DNA of 64,000 nucleotides from Gillisia sp. Hel1_33_143 (GTDB lineage: Bacteria; Bacteroidota; Bacteroidia; Flavobacteriales; Flavobacteriaceae): positions 806,001 to 870,000 of the forward strand of contig NZ_LT629737.1 in the NCBI RefSeq assembly GCF_900104765.1. Direction: 5' to 3'. Position numbers and translations under genes: made by a program. Positions within the stretch are counted from its first letter, which is position 1. Each line of letters opens with the position of its first letter. Below are positions 54,776 through 63,920 of the stretch, in pieces. The notes under the pieces are model-generated. The model saw only the letters and a list, made by a program, of their open reading frames with translations. It did not search any database and had not been told where the DNA came from.

Positions 54776-55670
54776 AAGGATGCTTGCTATTTTAGCAGCA
54801 ATTGCGGCAAGCACCATCTATGGTATAAATCATACTATAGCTAAAGATGTGATGCCTATTTATATTCAACCTTTTGGATTTATCCTTTTAAGAGTTACCG
54901 GCGCAGCGATTCTTTTTTGGCTTATCAGCTTTTGGGGACCCAAAGAAAAGATATCAACTTCAGATTGGCCAAGGATTTTAGGATGCGCTGTATTTGGAAT
55001 GGTAATAAATATGCTACTATTTTTTAAAGGATTAAGTCTTTCTACGCCAATTAACAGTTCTGTAATTATTACCGTATCACCAATTCTGGTATTAATATTA
55101 GCAGCAATTCTTATTAAAGAAAAAATAACTTTCCTTAAGATCATTGGCATTATTGTGGGCCTTGGAGGTGCCTTAACACTAATATTTTTTAGCAATCAAC
55201 ACACCGCCAATGCACCAAATATTCCTTTAGGAAATTTCTTCTTTATAATAAATGCTTTCTCCTACGGGATGTATCTTATCCTTGTAAAACCTTTAACTGC
55301 AAAATATCATCCATTTACACTTATGAAATGGCTCTTTTTATTTGCGGTGATCATCAATTTCCCAATAACGATCTCAGAATTTAAAGAGGTTGCGTGGAGT
55401 GCGCTCCCCATTCACGCCATCTGGAAATTAGGCTTTGTTGTAGTTGGAACCACCTTTGCCACTTATTTACTTAACATTTTTGCCTTAAAAGAGCTTTCTG
55501 CAGCTACCATAAGCTCGTTTATTTACTTACAACCGCTAATCGCAATTATTTTCGCAGTTAGTACCGGCGCAGATACTTTAGGAACCGTAAAAATAGTTGC
55601 TGCAATTTTGGTTTTTGCAGGAGTTTATATGGTTACCAAGAAAACGAAGACCTCTAGATCTCTGTCTTAA
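54768..55670 (+). CDS. EamA family (DMT) transporter
   Basis: Inner-membrane protein of 300 residues with ten predicted helices in two EamA repeats (about 1-140 and 150-290). The frame reaches back to 54729, but the ATG at 54768 overlaps the ArsC-like stop and fits the family start (MSKRMLAILAAIAAS). Substrate unknown; the family exports amino acids and other metabolites. Its last 17 bases overlap the convergent thioesterase gene. Confidence 0.9.
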   Translation: MSKRMLAILAAIAASTIYGINHTIAKDVMPIYIQPFGFILLRVTGAAILFWLISFWGPKEKISTSDWPRILGCAVFGMVINMLLFFKGLSLSTPINSSVIITVSPILVLILAAILIKEKITFLKIIGIIVGLGGALTLIFFSNQHTANAPNIPLGNFFFIINAFSYGMYLILVKPLTAKYHPFTLMKWLFLFAVIINFPITISEFKEVAWSALPIHAIWKLGFVVVGTTFATYLLNIFALKELSAATISSFIYLQPLIAIIFAVSTGADTLGTVKIVAAILVFAGVYMVTKKTKTSRSLS

Positions 55671-56139
55671 GATCTACAGGCTTTTTACCAAATCTACGAG
55701 TATCTTCTTTTGTAAGAATTTTAAAATCTTCAGTATGAGAAAGCTGGTCTAATTTTTTGTATAATTCTTGCGGCAATCTAGACAACTTTCGTTCTTTTAA
55801 ATCTATCCAAGCACCCATCATCTCACAATGAGCAAAATTTCTACCCTTATGATCGTAGAAATTATGAGCAAATTCAAAATACATTCCATCTTCAGACAGA
55901 CCTTTTAATTCCAAACTTACTTTTACAGGTTTTCCTGCAAAAACCTCTTTGAAATAATATACATGCTCATAAAACACTACCGGACCTAAATTGTGAACTG
56001 CCATTTCTTCTTGTCCAAAACCATTTTCCATTAAAAATCCCATACGGGTATGACTCATAAAATTGATGTATGCGGTATTTGCTAAATGCCTGTTCGCATC
56101 TATATCACTCCATCTTATATCAAATTCTTTAGTATACAT
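55654..56139 (-). CDS. Acyl-CoA thioesterase (4HBT hotdog fold)
   Basis: Soluble protein of 161 residues with the YbgC/FcbC-like signature RWSDIDANRHLANTAYINF, where the Asp is the catalytic residue. It hydrolyses acyl-CoA; the chain length and the partner pathway are unknown. It overlaps the convergent EamA gene by 17 bases at the 3' end. A TATTTTTA about 10 bases upstream is a one-mismatch -7 candidate. Confidence 0.88.
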   Translation of the reverse strand: MYTKEFDIRWSDIDANRHLANTAYINFMSHTRMGFLMENGFGQEEMAVHNLGPVVFYEHVYYFKEVFAGKPVKVSLELKGLSEDGMYFEFAHNFYDHKGRNFAHCEMMGAWIDLKERKLSRLPQELYKKLDQLSHTEDFKILTKEDTRRFGKKPVDLKTEI

Positions 56140-56243
56140 ATTTAAAATTTTCGATAAAAATACAAATTATTATTATGCATGCATAACATTTTAAATGAGG
56201 TTTAACCTATGCTCACGAGTAAAATTTCCCGAAATTTGCCATT

Positions 56244-57209
56244 ATGCCACTACTCAAAAGTCATTATCGCCCTTCTTATTTATTTAGGAACTATCATATT
56301 TCTACTATTTACACTTCAGTTTTTAGAAAAGTAAAAGATGTAGATCAACACAGAGAAAGGATTGAGCTGGAAGATGGAGATTTTTTAGATATAGACTGGA
56401 GTTATTCAGCTAAAAAAAAATCTACTAAAGTATTGATCATACTGCACGGCTTAGAAGGTAATGCACAAAGGCCTTATGTAACTGGATTGGCAAAATTATT
56501 CAATAATAAAAGCTGGGATGTAGCTGCTATGAATTTTAGAGGTTGCAGTGGGGAGATGAATAGACTTTATAGATCTTATAATGCAGGGGCTAGCGAAGAT
56601 CTTAAAGCCGTAATAACTGAAATTCTATCTAAACAAAAATATACACAGATTGCACTAAATGGATTTAGCTTAGGCGGTAATGTGGTACTCAAATATTTAG
56701 GTGAAGGGAATGAACTTCCTAAAGAATTGATAGCGGCAGTTGCTATATCAACTCCAGTAGACCTTGCCGGCTCATGTCAAAAACTGGCAGAATCCAAGAA
56801 CAGTCTGTATTCTAAAAGGTTCGTAAAGAAATTAAAAGAACAACTGTATTTAAGAGAAGGTAAGTTTCCTAAAGACCTGGATAGAGCAAAGATAGATTCT
56901 TGTAAAACTTTGGTTTCTATAGATGATCTTTACACAAGCAAGGCTCATGGTTTTAAAGATGCTGCAGATTATTATTCCAAAAGTAGCGCACTAAATTTTA
57001 TTAAAAATATTAAGATCCCAACGCTTCTTATAAATGCCAAGAACGATGAATTTTTATCTGATTCGTGTTATCCTGTAGCGCTTGCAAAAAGCAATTCTAA
57101 TTTCTATTTAGAGCTTCCAGAATATGGTGGTCATGTAGGATTTCTTCAGAAGAAAGAACATACGTATTCTGAAGAAAGAGCTTTAGAATTTATAAAATCT
57201 CATAGTTAA
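56244..57209 (+). CDS. YheT family alpha/beta hydrolase
   Basis: Cytosolic serine hydrolase of 321 residues. The nucleophile elbow is GFSLGGN (S142), followed by the acid in NAKNDEF and the His in YGGHVGF. HGLEGNAQRPYV is a typical YheT oxyanion region. Substrate unknown; family members act on esters or lipids. A GAAATTTG ends 5 bases before the ATG, so the message may be nearly leaderless. Confidence 0.88.
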   Translation: MPLLKSHYRPSYLFRNYHISTIYTSVFRKVKDVDQHRERIELEDGDFLDIDWSYSAKKKSTKVLIILHGLEGNAQRPYVTGLAKLFNNKSWDVAAMNFRGCSGEMNRLYRSYNAGASEDLKAVITEILSKQKYTQIALNGFSLGGNVVLKYLGEGNELPKELIAAVAISTPVDLAGSCQKLAESKNSLYSKRFVKKLKEQLYLREGKFPKDLDRAKIDSCKTLVSIDDLYTSKAHGFKDAADYYSKSSALNFIKNIKIPTLLINAKNDEFLSDSCYPVALAKSNSNFYLELPEYGGHVGFLQKKEHTYSEERALEFIKSHS

Positions 57210-57228
57210 CAGACTTTGCGGAAGTTTC

Positions 57229-57258
57229 TTTGTGCTGGTGAAGATTTGATTATCTTTG
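57229..57258 (+). promoter_or_regulatory. Promoter of the yicC-gmk-nadD operon
   Basis: TTTG at 57229-57232 (-33) and TATCTTTG at 57251-57258 (-7), 18 bases apart, give a full Bacteroidota promoter. The predicted leader to yicC is about 16 bases. Confidence 0.7.
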
Positions 57259-57280
57259 CCCAACCTTTTAAAAATCAAGC

Positions 57281-58138
57281 ATGATTCAATCAATGACCGG
57301 GTTTGGGAAAAGCCTTTTGCAACTTCCTTCCAAAAAGATCACCGTAGAAATTAAGTCGCTTAACAGCAAAAATTTAGACTTAAATGCCAGAATCCCGGGA
57401 CAATACCGAGAAAAAGAATTGCCTTTGCGTAATCTTATTGGTAATTCGCTTACTCGTGGAAAAGTAGATTTCTCTCTTTATGTTGAAGTTACCGGAGAAG
57501 AAACTACGGCTTCTATTAACCCAGCAGTGGTTAAAAAATACATGAATCAGCTTAGAGAGCTTAGCAATGGTGATGAAACAGAGCTGTTAAAGATGGCGGT
57601 TAGAATGCCCGATGCTTTAAAAACAGATCGTGAAGAAATTGATGAAACTGAATTTGAATCTATTGAAGAGGCTGTTAAACAGGCATTAGTAGAGATCAAT
57701 AATTTTAGATCTGACGAAGGAAATGCGTTGGAAAAAGATCTAAAATTACGAATAGAAAATATTGAAAGACTTTTAGAGGAGATCATTGCCATAGATCCGG
57801 AAAGAATAGCCGGAGTAAAAGAAAGATTAAGAAAGGGAGTGGCAGATCTTAAAGAGAAAGTTGATGAGAATAGGTTTGAACAGGAATTAATGTTCTACAT
57901 AGAGAAATTTGATATTACTGAAGAAAAAGTAAGATTGAACAATCACTTAGATTATTTTAAAGAAGCCATAGATTCTGAAGATTCCAATGGTAGAAAACTT
58001 GGATTTATTTCTCAAGAAATGGGTAGAGAGATCAATACCATTGGAAGTAAATCTAACTACGCCCCTATGCAACAGCTGGTGGTGCAAATGAAAGACGAAT
58101 TAGAGAAGATCAAAGAACAACTTTTAAACGTACTTTAA
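57281..58138 (+). CDS. yicC: YicC/YloC family endoribonuclease
   Basis: Protein of 285 residues with the conserved start MIQSMTGFG and the C-terminal part RKLGFISQEMGREINTIGSKSN. YicC proteins are RNA endonucleases that help turn over small RNAs. It starts an operon with gmk and nadD, a common order in Bacteroidota. Its stop codon shares a base with the gmk start. Confidence 0.94.
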   Translation: MIQSMTGFGKSLLQLPSKKITVEIKSLNSKNLDLNARIPGQYREKELPLRNLIGNSLTRGKVDFSLYVEVTGEETTASINPAVVKKYMNQLRELSNGDETELLKMAVRMPDALKTDREEIDETEFESIEEAVKQALVEINNFRSDEGNALEKDLKLRIENIERLLEEIIAIDPERIAGVKERLRKGVADLKEKVDENRFEQELMFYIEKFDITEEKVRLNNHLDYFKEAIDSEDSNGRKLGFISQEMGREINTIGSKSNYAPMQQLVVQMKDELEKIKEQLLNVL

Positions 58139-58719
58139 TGAACACCGGTAAGCTTATAGTTTTTTCTGCACCTTCGGGATCTGGAAAAACAACCATCGTA
58201 CACTACCTATTAGCTAAGAAAGAATTAAACCTGGAATTCTCAATTTCTGCAACCTCTAGAGCGCCAAGACCAGAAGAGGTAGATGCTAAAGATTATTATT
58301 TCTTAAGCCTTTCAGATTTTAAGAAAAAAATAAAAAATGAGGAGTTCTTAGAATGGGAAGAAGTGTATAGAGACAATTTCTATGGAACTTTAAAGGCAGA
58401 GATAGAACGTATCTGGTCTCATGGCAAACATGTGATCTTTGATATTGATGTGGTAGGAGGACTGGATATTAAGAACATCTATCCGGAAAAAACTCTTGCG
58501 GTCTTTGTAAAACCTCCTAGTATTGAAGAGCTGAAGATACGTTTGAAAAAACGTAAGACAGAATCTGATGACAAAATAAATATGCGGGTTGCAAAAGCAT
58601 CTATAGAACTGGCTACCGCACCTCAATTCGATTTTATCATTGAAAATATTCATCTACAAACTGCATTAGATGAAGCCTATAATTTGGTTTCTAATTTTGT
58701 AGAGGCAAATGTAGATTAG
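58138..58719 (+). CDS. gmk: Guanylate kinase
   Basis: Cytosolic enzyme of 193 residues that phosphorylates GMP to GDP. The P-loop APSGSGKTT (10-18), the GMP-binding TSRAPRPEE and the ID(V/D)VGG region are present. Translationally coupled to yicC by a one-base overlap; nadD starts 2 bases after its stop. Confidence 0.96.
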   Translation: MNTGKLIVFSAPSGSGKTTIVHYLLAKKELNLEFSISATSRAPRPEEVDAKDYYFLSLSDFKKKIKNEEFLEWEEVYRDNFYGTLKAEIERIWSHGKHVIFDIDVVGGLDIKNIYPEKTLAVFVKPPSIEELKIRLKKRKTESDDKINMRVAKASIELATAPQFDFIIENIHLQTALDEAYNLVSNFVEANVD

Positions 58720-58721
58720 AC

Positions 58722-59306
58722 ATGAAAAAGAAGATAGGCTTATACTTTGGTACTTTTAACCCAATCCATATGGGCCATTTGATAATTGCCAATTATATGG
58801 CAGAATTTTCAGACCTGGATGAAATTTGGTTGGTAGTTACACCTCACAATCCTTTTAAGAAAAAAAGCAGCCTTTTAGACAATCATCATAGATTAGAAAT
58901 GGCTTTATTGGCTTGTGAAGGTTATGAGAAGTTAAAGCCTAGTGATATAGAATTTAAATTACCTCAACCTAATTATACCACCACTACGTTGGTAGCTTTA
59001 GAAGAAAAACATCCCACTCACGATTTCTCTTTAATAATGGGAGAAGATAATTTGAAAAGCTTCCATAAATGGAAAAATTATGAAGTGATCTTAGAAAGAC
59101 ATTCCATATACGTTTATCCAAGAATATCTGGAGGTATTGTTGAAAATCAATTTAAAGATCATTCTAAAATTCATAGAGTTGATGCACCAATAATTGAATT
59201 ATCTTCTACATTCATTAGGAAAGCAATTAAAGAAAAGAAGAATATCCAACCGATGTTACCAGAGAAGGTGTGGGAATATGCAGATAGAATGAATTTCTAT
59301 AAATAA
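58722..59306 (+). CDS. nadD: Nicotinate-nucleotide adenylyltransferase
   Basis: Enzyme of 194 residues that forms NaAD from nicotinate mononucleotide and ATP. The nucleotidyl-transferase signature GTFNPIHMGH (9-18) and the C-terminal SSTFIRKAIKE are present. It uses the product of PncB (encoded at 4.9 kb) or of de novo synthesis. It is the last gene of the operon and is followed by the repeat-like element. Confidence 0.95.
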   Translation: MKKKIGLYFGTFNPIHMGHLIIANYMAEFSDLDEIWLVVTPHNPFKKKSSLLDNHHRLEMALLACEGYEKLKPSDIEFKLPQPNYTTTTLVALEEKHPTHDFSLIMGEDNLKSFHKWKNYEVILERHSIYVYPRISGGIVENQFKDHSKIHRVDAPIIELSSTFIRKAIKEKKNIQPMLPEKVWEYADRMNFYK

Positions 59307-59310
59307 AAAA

Positions 59311-59431
59311 ACTGTTTAAAGAATTATTTTGAACATCGGGTTGATTAAATGATCCTACTTTTTTCATTGTGGAACAATAACCTAGCACTTCGACTGCGCT
59401 CAATGTAATATTCGCAAATTCTTTAAACAGT
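59311..59431. repeat. Intergenic repeat-like element with 15-bp terminal inverted repeats
   Basis: ACTGTTTAAAGAATT (59311-59325) and AATTCTTTAAACAGT (59417-59431) are perfect inverted repeats around a 91-base core. The core contains GCACTTCGACTGCGCTCAA, a sequence type I recognise as a dispersed intergenic palindromic repeat in Bacteroidota, and a CATTG/CAATG inner pairing. No open frame is present. It lies between convergent nadD and the LysM gene and may fold as a terminator. Confidence 0.6.
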
Positions 59432-59458
59432 GCTTTAAAACTATTCTATTATAATATA

Positions 59459-59959
59459 TTATTTATCTAAAGCCGGTATTCTCAATACTTGCCCTGGGTA
59501 TATCTTATCTGGATCTGAAAGCATAGGTTTATTTGCTTCGAATATCGTGTGATATTTATTGGCATTCCCATAATGCTCCTTAGCTATTTTACTTAAGGTA
59601 TCTCCTCTTTCTACCGTATGAAATACAGATTCTGGTTCTTTATTCTCAACCTCAAGATTATCCTGAACCTGTGCAATACCATCTACATTTCCAACTACAA
59701 GCACTATCTTTTCTTTATTAGATTGATCATACGCCAATCCAGAAACAGTTGCCAGTTCTCCATCTATAGTAATATTTAAATTACTCACTTTCAAATTAAG
59801 ATCCTGAATAGTTTCCTTCAACCTTGAAGCAACTTTCAAATCTTCATCATGCTCTTTTTGGATGTTGGTTTTGGTAACTTCTGGAGAGGATTCTTTGGCT
59901 TTTTTATCTTTTCCAAATAATTTTTCTCCAGCATTCTTAATAAAATTAAATAATCCCAT
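59459..59959 (-). CDS. BON and LysM domain protein (Kbp/YgaU-like)
   Basis: Soluble protein of 166 residues with no signal peptide. A charged N-terminal segment (1-40) precedes a BON domain (about 40-107) and a C-terminal LysM domain (about 113-163, TVERGDTLSKIAKEHYG). The order matches E. coli Kbp (149 residues), a cytosolic potassium-binding protein. Potassium binding here is inference. A CTAAAATA (TATTTTAG on the minus strand) about 20 bases upstream is a near-consensus -7 box. Confidence 0.9.
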   Translation of the reverse strand: MGLFNFIKNAGEKLFGKDKKAKESSPEVTKTNIQKEHDEDLKVASRLKETIQDLNLKVSNLNITIDGELATVSGLAYDQSNKEKIVLVVGNVDGIAQVQDNLEVENKEPESVFHTVERGDTLSKIAKEHYGNANKYHTIFEANKPMLSDPDKIYPGQVLRIPALDK

Positions 59960-60050
59960 ATGTTGTTTTTTTGTTTATTCTAAAATACAAAATCCCTCCA
60001 TTACCTTTTCAGAATAAAGTATTAAAGTTTTGTTACTTAAATTAAAAAGA

Positions 60051-60087
60051 AAAACAGCACTGCAAATAAAATCTGCAATGCTGTTTT
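60051..60087. terminator. Hairpin between the LysM gene and gpsA
   Basis: AAAACAGCACTGCA (60051-60064) pairs with TGCAATGCTGTTTT (60074-60087) with one C-A mismatch. The minus strand continues TTTTTCTTTTT, so it looks like a minus-strand terminator, although no gene lies on that side. On the plus side a leader-like AACCAACCCAAAAAACTAAAATA follows. Confidence 0.6.
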
Positions 60088-60228
60088 ACTAAATAACCAA
60101 CCCAAAAAACTAAAATAATTGAGAAATAGATATTCCTAACCATTCTCTCTATTCTAACGTAGAAAGCTTTAAATCATTGTGGAGGATTGTATTAAAATTC
60201 TCGATTCTTTAAATTATTTAAATTATTG

Positions 60229-60236
60229 TATTTTTG
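60229..60236 (+). promoter_or_regulatory. -7 promoter box of gpsA
   Basis: TATTTTTG lies 18 bases before the ATG at 60254 and inside the longer frame, so it supports the short start. The leader is about 11 bases. Confidence 0.6.
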
Positions 60237-60253
60237 ACGCGAATAAATTCAAT

Positions 60254-61249
60254 ATGACGAACTCTCCCAAATTTGGTGTTATAGGTGGCGGAAGCTGGGC
60301 CACTGCTATAGTTAAGATGCTTACAGAGAATCTTGACACTATAAACTGGTATATGCGTAGCAAGACTGCTATAGAGCACATTAGAACTCAAGATCACAAT
60401 CCAAATTATCTTAGTTCTGTTGAATTTGATGTAAATCAGCTTAATTTAAGCAACGATATTAATGAGATTGTAGAAGCTTCAGATTACTTGATCTTTGCAA
60501 TTCCATCTGCTTTTGTAAAGAAAGAATTAGATCAGCTAAATGTTTCATTAAAAGATAAGGTAATCTTTTCTGCTATAAAAGGGATTGTTCCGGAGAGCAG
60601 TCTAATTGTTGGAGAACATTTCAATCAGGAATATGGAGTACTAGATGAGAACTTTGGGGTAATTACAGGGCCATGTCATGCAGAAGAGGTTGCGTTAGAG
60701 AGACTTTCATATCTTACCATTGCCTGCTTAGATGAAGCTAAGGCTAAAATCATGGCAGATCATTTACAAAGCGATTATATTACCTGCAAAACCAGTGATG
60801 ATGTTACTGGCACAGAATACGCGGCAATGCTTAAGAACATTTACGCTATCGCTGCTGGGATTGCTCATGGTTTAGGATATGGAGATAACTTCCAGAGTGT
60901 TTTAATGAGCAATGCTATTAGAGAAATGAAGAAGTTTATTAAGAAAGTACATAAGATGAAACGTAACATTAATGATTCTGCCTACTTAGGAGATCTTTTA
61001 GTTACGGGGTATTCTGTCTTTAGCCGCAACAGAATGTTCGGGAATATGATTGGGAAAGGATATACTGTAAAGAGCGCCCAAATGGAAATGAGCATGGTTG
61101 CAGAGGGTTATTATGCAACAGAAAGCGCCTATAAGATAAATCAGGAAAAAGGAGCCAAGACTCCAATAATAAATGCTGTATACGCTATTTTATATGAAGG
61201 AAAGAATCCTAAAAAGGTCTTCAATAAACTTGCTGAAAAACTAGATTAA
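60254..61249 (+). CDS. gpsA: NAD(P)H-dependent glycerol-3-phosphate dehydrogenase
   Basis: Cytosolic enzyme of 331 residues that reduces dihydroxyacetone phosphate to sn-glycerol-3-phosphate for phospholipid synthesis. The Rossmann motif GVIGGGSWATA lies at the N-terminus, with the catalytic Lys in LKNIYAIAAGIA and GDLLVTGYSVFSRNR further on. The open frame begins at a GTG at 60179, but a -7 box inside it points to the ATG at 60254. The EamA gene follows after 51 bases. Confidence 0.95.
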   Translation: MTNSPKFGVIGGGSWATAIVKMLTENLDTINWYMRSKTAIEHIRTQDHNPNYLSSVEFDVNQLNLSNDINEIVEASDYLIFAIPSAFVKKELDQLNVSLKDKVIFSAIKGIVPESSLIVGEHFNQEYGVLDENFGVITGPCHAEEVALERLSYLTIACLDEAKAKIMADHLQSDYITCKTSDDVTGTEYAAMLKNIYAIAAGIAHGLGYGDNFQSVLMSNAIREMKKFIKKVHKMKRNINDSAYLGDLLVTGYSVFSRNRMFGNMIGKGYTVKSAQMEMSMVAEGYYATESAYKINQEKGAKTPIINAVYAILYEGKNPKKVFNKLAEKLD

Positions 61250-61300
61250 TACATTACCTATTCTAAAAACAGGATTTTCTCCTGTCGCTTAACAAATAAC

Positions 61301-62197
61301 ATGAAGAATTCTATACTTAAAGGCAGCCTTTTGGTAGCCTTAGGAGCATCCAGCTATGGGATGCTTACTACATTCGTAAAAATGGCCTATGCCGAAAATT
61401 TTACATCTTACGAGATCACTTTCTCTCAAATGATTCTGGGATTAATAGGATTGATAATTATTAATTTCCTGTTCGTAAAAGGTAAGCAAACATCACATAT
61501 AGAACCTAAGTCCAAAAGTATCATGAAACTGATGCTTGCCGGAACTTCTTTAGGTCTTACAAGTACATTTTATTATTTGGCTGTTAGGTATATCCCTGTT
61601 TCTATTGGGATAGTGCTTTTAATGCAAAGTGTTTGGATGGGAGTTTTCTTAGAATCTATTGTTGCTAAGAAAAAACCTTCAGCACAAAAGATCATAGCTG
61701 TAATGGTAATTTTAGCAGGAACGGTGTTAGCAACCAATATGCTAATGGGAGATATAGACCTAGACTGGAGAGGAATTGGCTGGGGGCTTTTAGCTGCCGT
61801 TTCTTACACTATTACCATTTACACTTCTAATACTGTAGCGCTGCAGTTACATTCACTTAGAAGAAGTTTATGGATGATGGTTGGGGGAACTATTATAGTA
61901 GCTATTATTTCTGCACCTTATCTTATTGAGCAATTCAACTTTGAGATCTTTTATATGTGGGGACCTCTATTAGCCCTTTTTGGAACCATATTGCCTCCAA
62001 TCTTGTTTACTGCCGGGATGCCTAAGATAAATGTTGGTCTGGGAGCCATTATTTCTTCTGTAGAACTTCCTGTAGCTGTGCTAATGGCATATCTATTACT
62101 TAATGAAGTAGTGAACATCTATCAATGGATAGGGATCATCATCATTCTACTTTCTGTGGTAGTGATGAACCTTCCTAAGAAAAAGAACAAAATATAA
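61301..62197 (+). CDS. EamA family (DMT) transporter
   Basis: Inner-membrane protein of 298 residues with ten predicted helices in two EamA repeats. It is distinct in sequence from the EamA protein at 54.8 kb. Substrate unknown. It follows gpsA with a short ACAGGA-TCCTGT hairpin (61269-61285) but no T-run between, so partial read-through from gpsA is possible. A very strong terminator follows. Confidence 0.9.
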   Translation: MKNSILKGSLLVALGASSYGMLTTFVKMAYAENFTSYEITFSQMILGLIGLIIINFLFVKGKQTSHIEPKSKSIMKLMLAGTSLGLTSTFYYLAVRYIPVSIGIVLLMQSVWMGVFLESIVAKKKPSAQKIIAVMVILAGTVLATNMLMGDIDLDWRGIGWGLLAAVSYTITIYTSNTVALQLHSLRRSLWMMVGGTIIVAIISAPYLIEQFNFEIFYMWGPLLALFGTILPPILFTAGMPKINVGLGAIISSVELPVAVLMAYLLLNEVVNIYQWIGIIIILLSVVVMNLPKKKNKI

Positions 62198-62230
62198 GAT
62201 ATAATAGCTTTTAAGTAAAACTATTATAAC

Positions 62231-62269
62231 AAGAAAGTCCGCTGAAATAACTTTTCAGCGGACTTTCTT
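62231..62269. terminator. Strong bidirectional terminator
   Basis: AAGAAAGTCCGCTGAAA (62231-62247) and TTTCAGCGGACTTTCTT (62253-62269) form a perfect 17-bp stem with a 5-base loop. It ends the EamA gene and the convergent pheS-linked genes. Confidence 0.92.
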
Positions 62270-62289
62270 ATTATTTTATATTTGAACTA

Positions 62290-62685
62290 TTAACTTGCTA
62301 AGATCCCTTTCTGGATCATAACCGGCAGTGCTTTTACATCTTTTTCAGCTATCGTATTTTGTTCAAAAACATAGGTTCTTTCAAACATTTTGTTGTCTGC
62401 AAAAAAAGTAACCGCAAATTCATTATTAAGCTTTAATACATCTTCTTGAAGGAACTCTATTTTAGCAAAAGACTTTGCTGGTAACACCTTAATAGAATGC
62501 CTCATGGTAGAGGTAGTATCAAGTTCTGTATAGCCTCTTGTTACTAAAAGCACCATCTCTAATGCCGTATCGGTATCGTTAATTATATAAGCATTCCAAT
62601 CCATAGTTTGATATTCTGCATGCTTTTCTCGCACTGCAGCAACATATACGCCTTTAACTTCTGGAATTTCAATATCTTTTTTCAA
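62290..62685 (-). CDS. Conserved protein downstream of pheS
   Basis: Soluble protein of 131 residues with no signal peptide. Predicted beta-rich; no recognised motif. I recall this family from flavobacteria beside pheS, sometimes misnamed as a PheS subunit; it has no synthetase motif. It starts with TTG, 2 bases after the stop of the small membrane gene, and is the last gene of the pheS unit. Function unknown. Confidence 0.75.
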   Translation of the reverse strand: MKKDIEIPEVKGVYVAAVREKHAEYQTMDWNAYIINDTDTALEMVLLVTRGYTELDTTSTMRHSIKVLPAKSFAKIEFLQEDVLKLNNEFAVTFFADNKMFERTYVFEQNTIAEKDVKALPVMIQKGILAS

Positions 62686-62687
62686 AA

Positions 62688-62855
62688 TTACTGCAATTTG
62701 TGTTTTATCTTATAATAGATAATAGCGAGGAAAATAGCTGCAGCAACAAATAGCACAGCACCAACTACGATCTTAACCACCGCTAAAATAAATGTTACAT
62801 AAAGAATAATGGCAAATATTATAATTGCCAAGATTAAGAATCCGATTTTTTTCAT
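62688..62855 (-). CDS. Small membrane protein (55 residues) between pheS and the conserved protein
   Basis: Short open frame with an ATG one base after the pheS stop. It encodes 55 residues: two hydrophobic helices (about 5-27 and 29-48) and a basic tail KIKHKLQ. No known motif. The tight spacing on both sides (1 and 2 bases) and ATG-AAA-AAA start argue for a real gene that moves with pheS. Function unknown. Confidence 0.7.
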   Translation of the reverse strand: MKKIGFLILAIIIFAIILYVTFILAVVKIVVGAVLFVAAAIFLAIIYYKIKHKLQ

Positions 62856-62856
62856 A

Positions 62857-63876
62857 TTACAAAGATGATTTGAATTGTTCTAAGAAGCGTACATCATTTT
62901 CATAAAACATACGTATATCTCCTATTTGATATAAAAGCATGGCAATTCTTTCTATTCCCATACCAAATGCAAAACCGGTATACTCTGTAGGATCTATCCC
63001 ACAATTTTTAAGTACGTTAGGATCTACCATCCCACAGCCCATGATCTCTAACCATCCTGTTCCTTTGGTAATTCTATAATCTGTTTCTGTTTCTAGTCCC
63101 CAATAAATATCTACTTCTGCACTAGGCTCTGTAAATGGGAAATAAGAAGGTCTCAGTCTTATCTTAGACTTTCCAAACATTTGCTTGGTAAAATATAATA
63201 AGGTTTGTTTTAGATCTGCAAAAGACACGTCTTTGTCTATATACAACCCCTCTACCTGATGAAAGATACAATGCGACCTCGCAGAAATTGCTTCGTTTCT
63301 AAAAACACGTCCAGGAGATATTGTTCTAATTGGTGGTTTGTTCTCTTCCATATAACGCACCTGCACCGAAGAGGTATGTGTACGTAAAAGAATATCCGGA
63401 TCTGTCTGAATAAAGAAAGTATCCTGCATATCTCTTGCCGGATGATATTCCGGTAGGTTCAAAGCTGTAAAGTTATGCCAGTCATCTTCTATCTCCGGAC
63501 CTTCAGAAACATTAAATCCTATGTTAGAAAAGATTTCGATGATTTGATTTTTTACAATAGAAATGGGATGTCTAGCACCAATCTCTATAGGAGCAGAGGG
63601 TCTGGTAAGATCTCCATAAACTCCTTTTTCTTCTTGTTGCCCTTCTAATGATTCTTTTAACTGATTAACCTTATCCTGAGCAGAATTTTTTAAAGTATTA
63701 ATAGCCTGTCCAAAATCTTTCTTTTGCTCATTAGGAACATTCTTAAATTCAGCAAAGAACTCATTTAGCAAGCCTTTCTTCCCTAAATATTTAATTCTGA
63801 AAGCTTCTAATTCTTCTTTTGTAGCAGCCTGAAAGTTCTGTACCTGAGTTATATGTTCCTTTATCTTATCAATCAT
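62857..63876 (-). CDS. pheS: Phenylalanyl-tRNA synthetase alpha subunit
   Basis: Class II synthetase subunit of 339 residues. It has the N-terminal coiled coil (1-90), motif 2 ([23 protein letters not shown]) and motif 3 ([16 protein letters not shown]). With PheT, which is not in the window, it charges tRNA-Phe. A TAAATTTG box 23 bases upstream is its probable promoter. It leads a unit with two small genes of unknown function. Confidence 0.96.
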   Translation of the reverse strand: MIDKIKEHITQVQNFQAATKEELEAFRIKYLGKKGLLNEFFAEFKNVPNEQKKDFGQAINTLKNSAQDKVNQLKESLEGQQEEKGVYGDLTRPSAPIEIGARHPISIVKNQIIEIFSNIGFNVSEGPEIEDDWHNFTALNLPEYHPARDMQDTFFIQTDPDILLRTHTSSVQVRYMEENKPPIRTISPGRVFRNEAISARSHCIFHQVEGLYIDKDVSFADLKQTLLYFTKQMFGKSKIRLRPSYFPFTEPSAEVDIYWGLETETDYRITKGTGWLEIMGCGMVDPNVLKNCGIDPTEYTGFAFGMGIERIAMLLYQIGDIRMFYENDVRFLEQFKSSL

Positions 63877-63898
63877 GAATTCATTTCTTTAAAGTTGA

Positions 63899-63906
63899 CA
63901 AATTTA
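63899..63906 (-). promoter_or_regulatory. -7 promoter box of pheS
   Basis: TAAATTTG on the minus strand lies 23 bases before the pheS ATG and after the stop of a partial upstream frame. A TTG lies about 22 bases further up as a -33 candidate. Confidence 0.55.
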
Positions 63907-63920
63907 GCAAAAAAGTGCTT

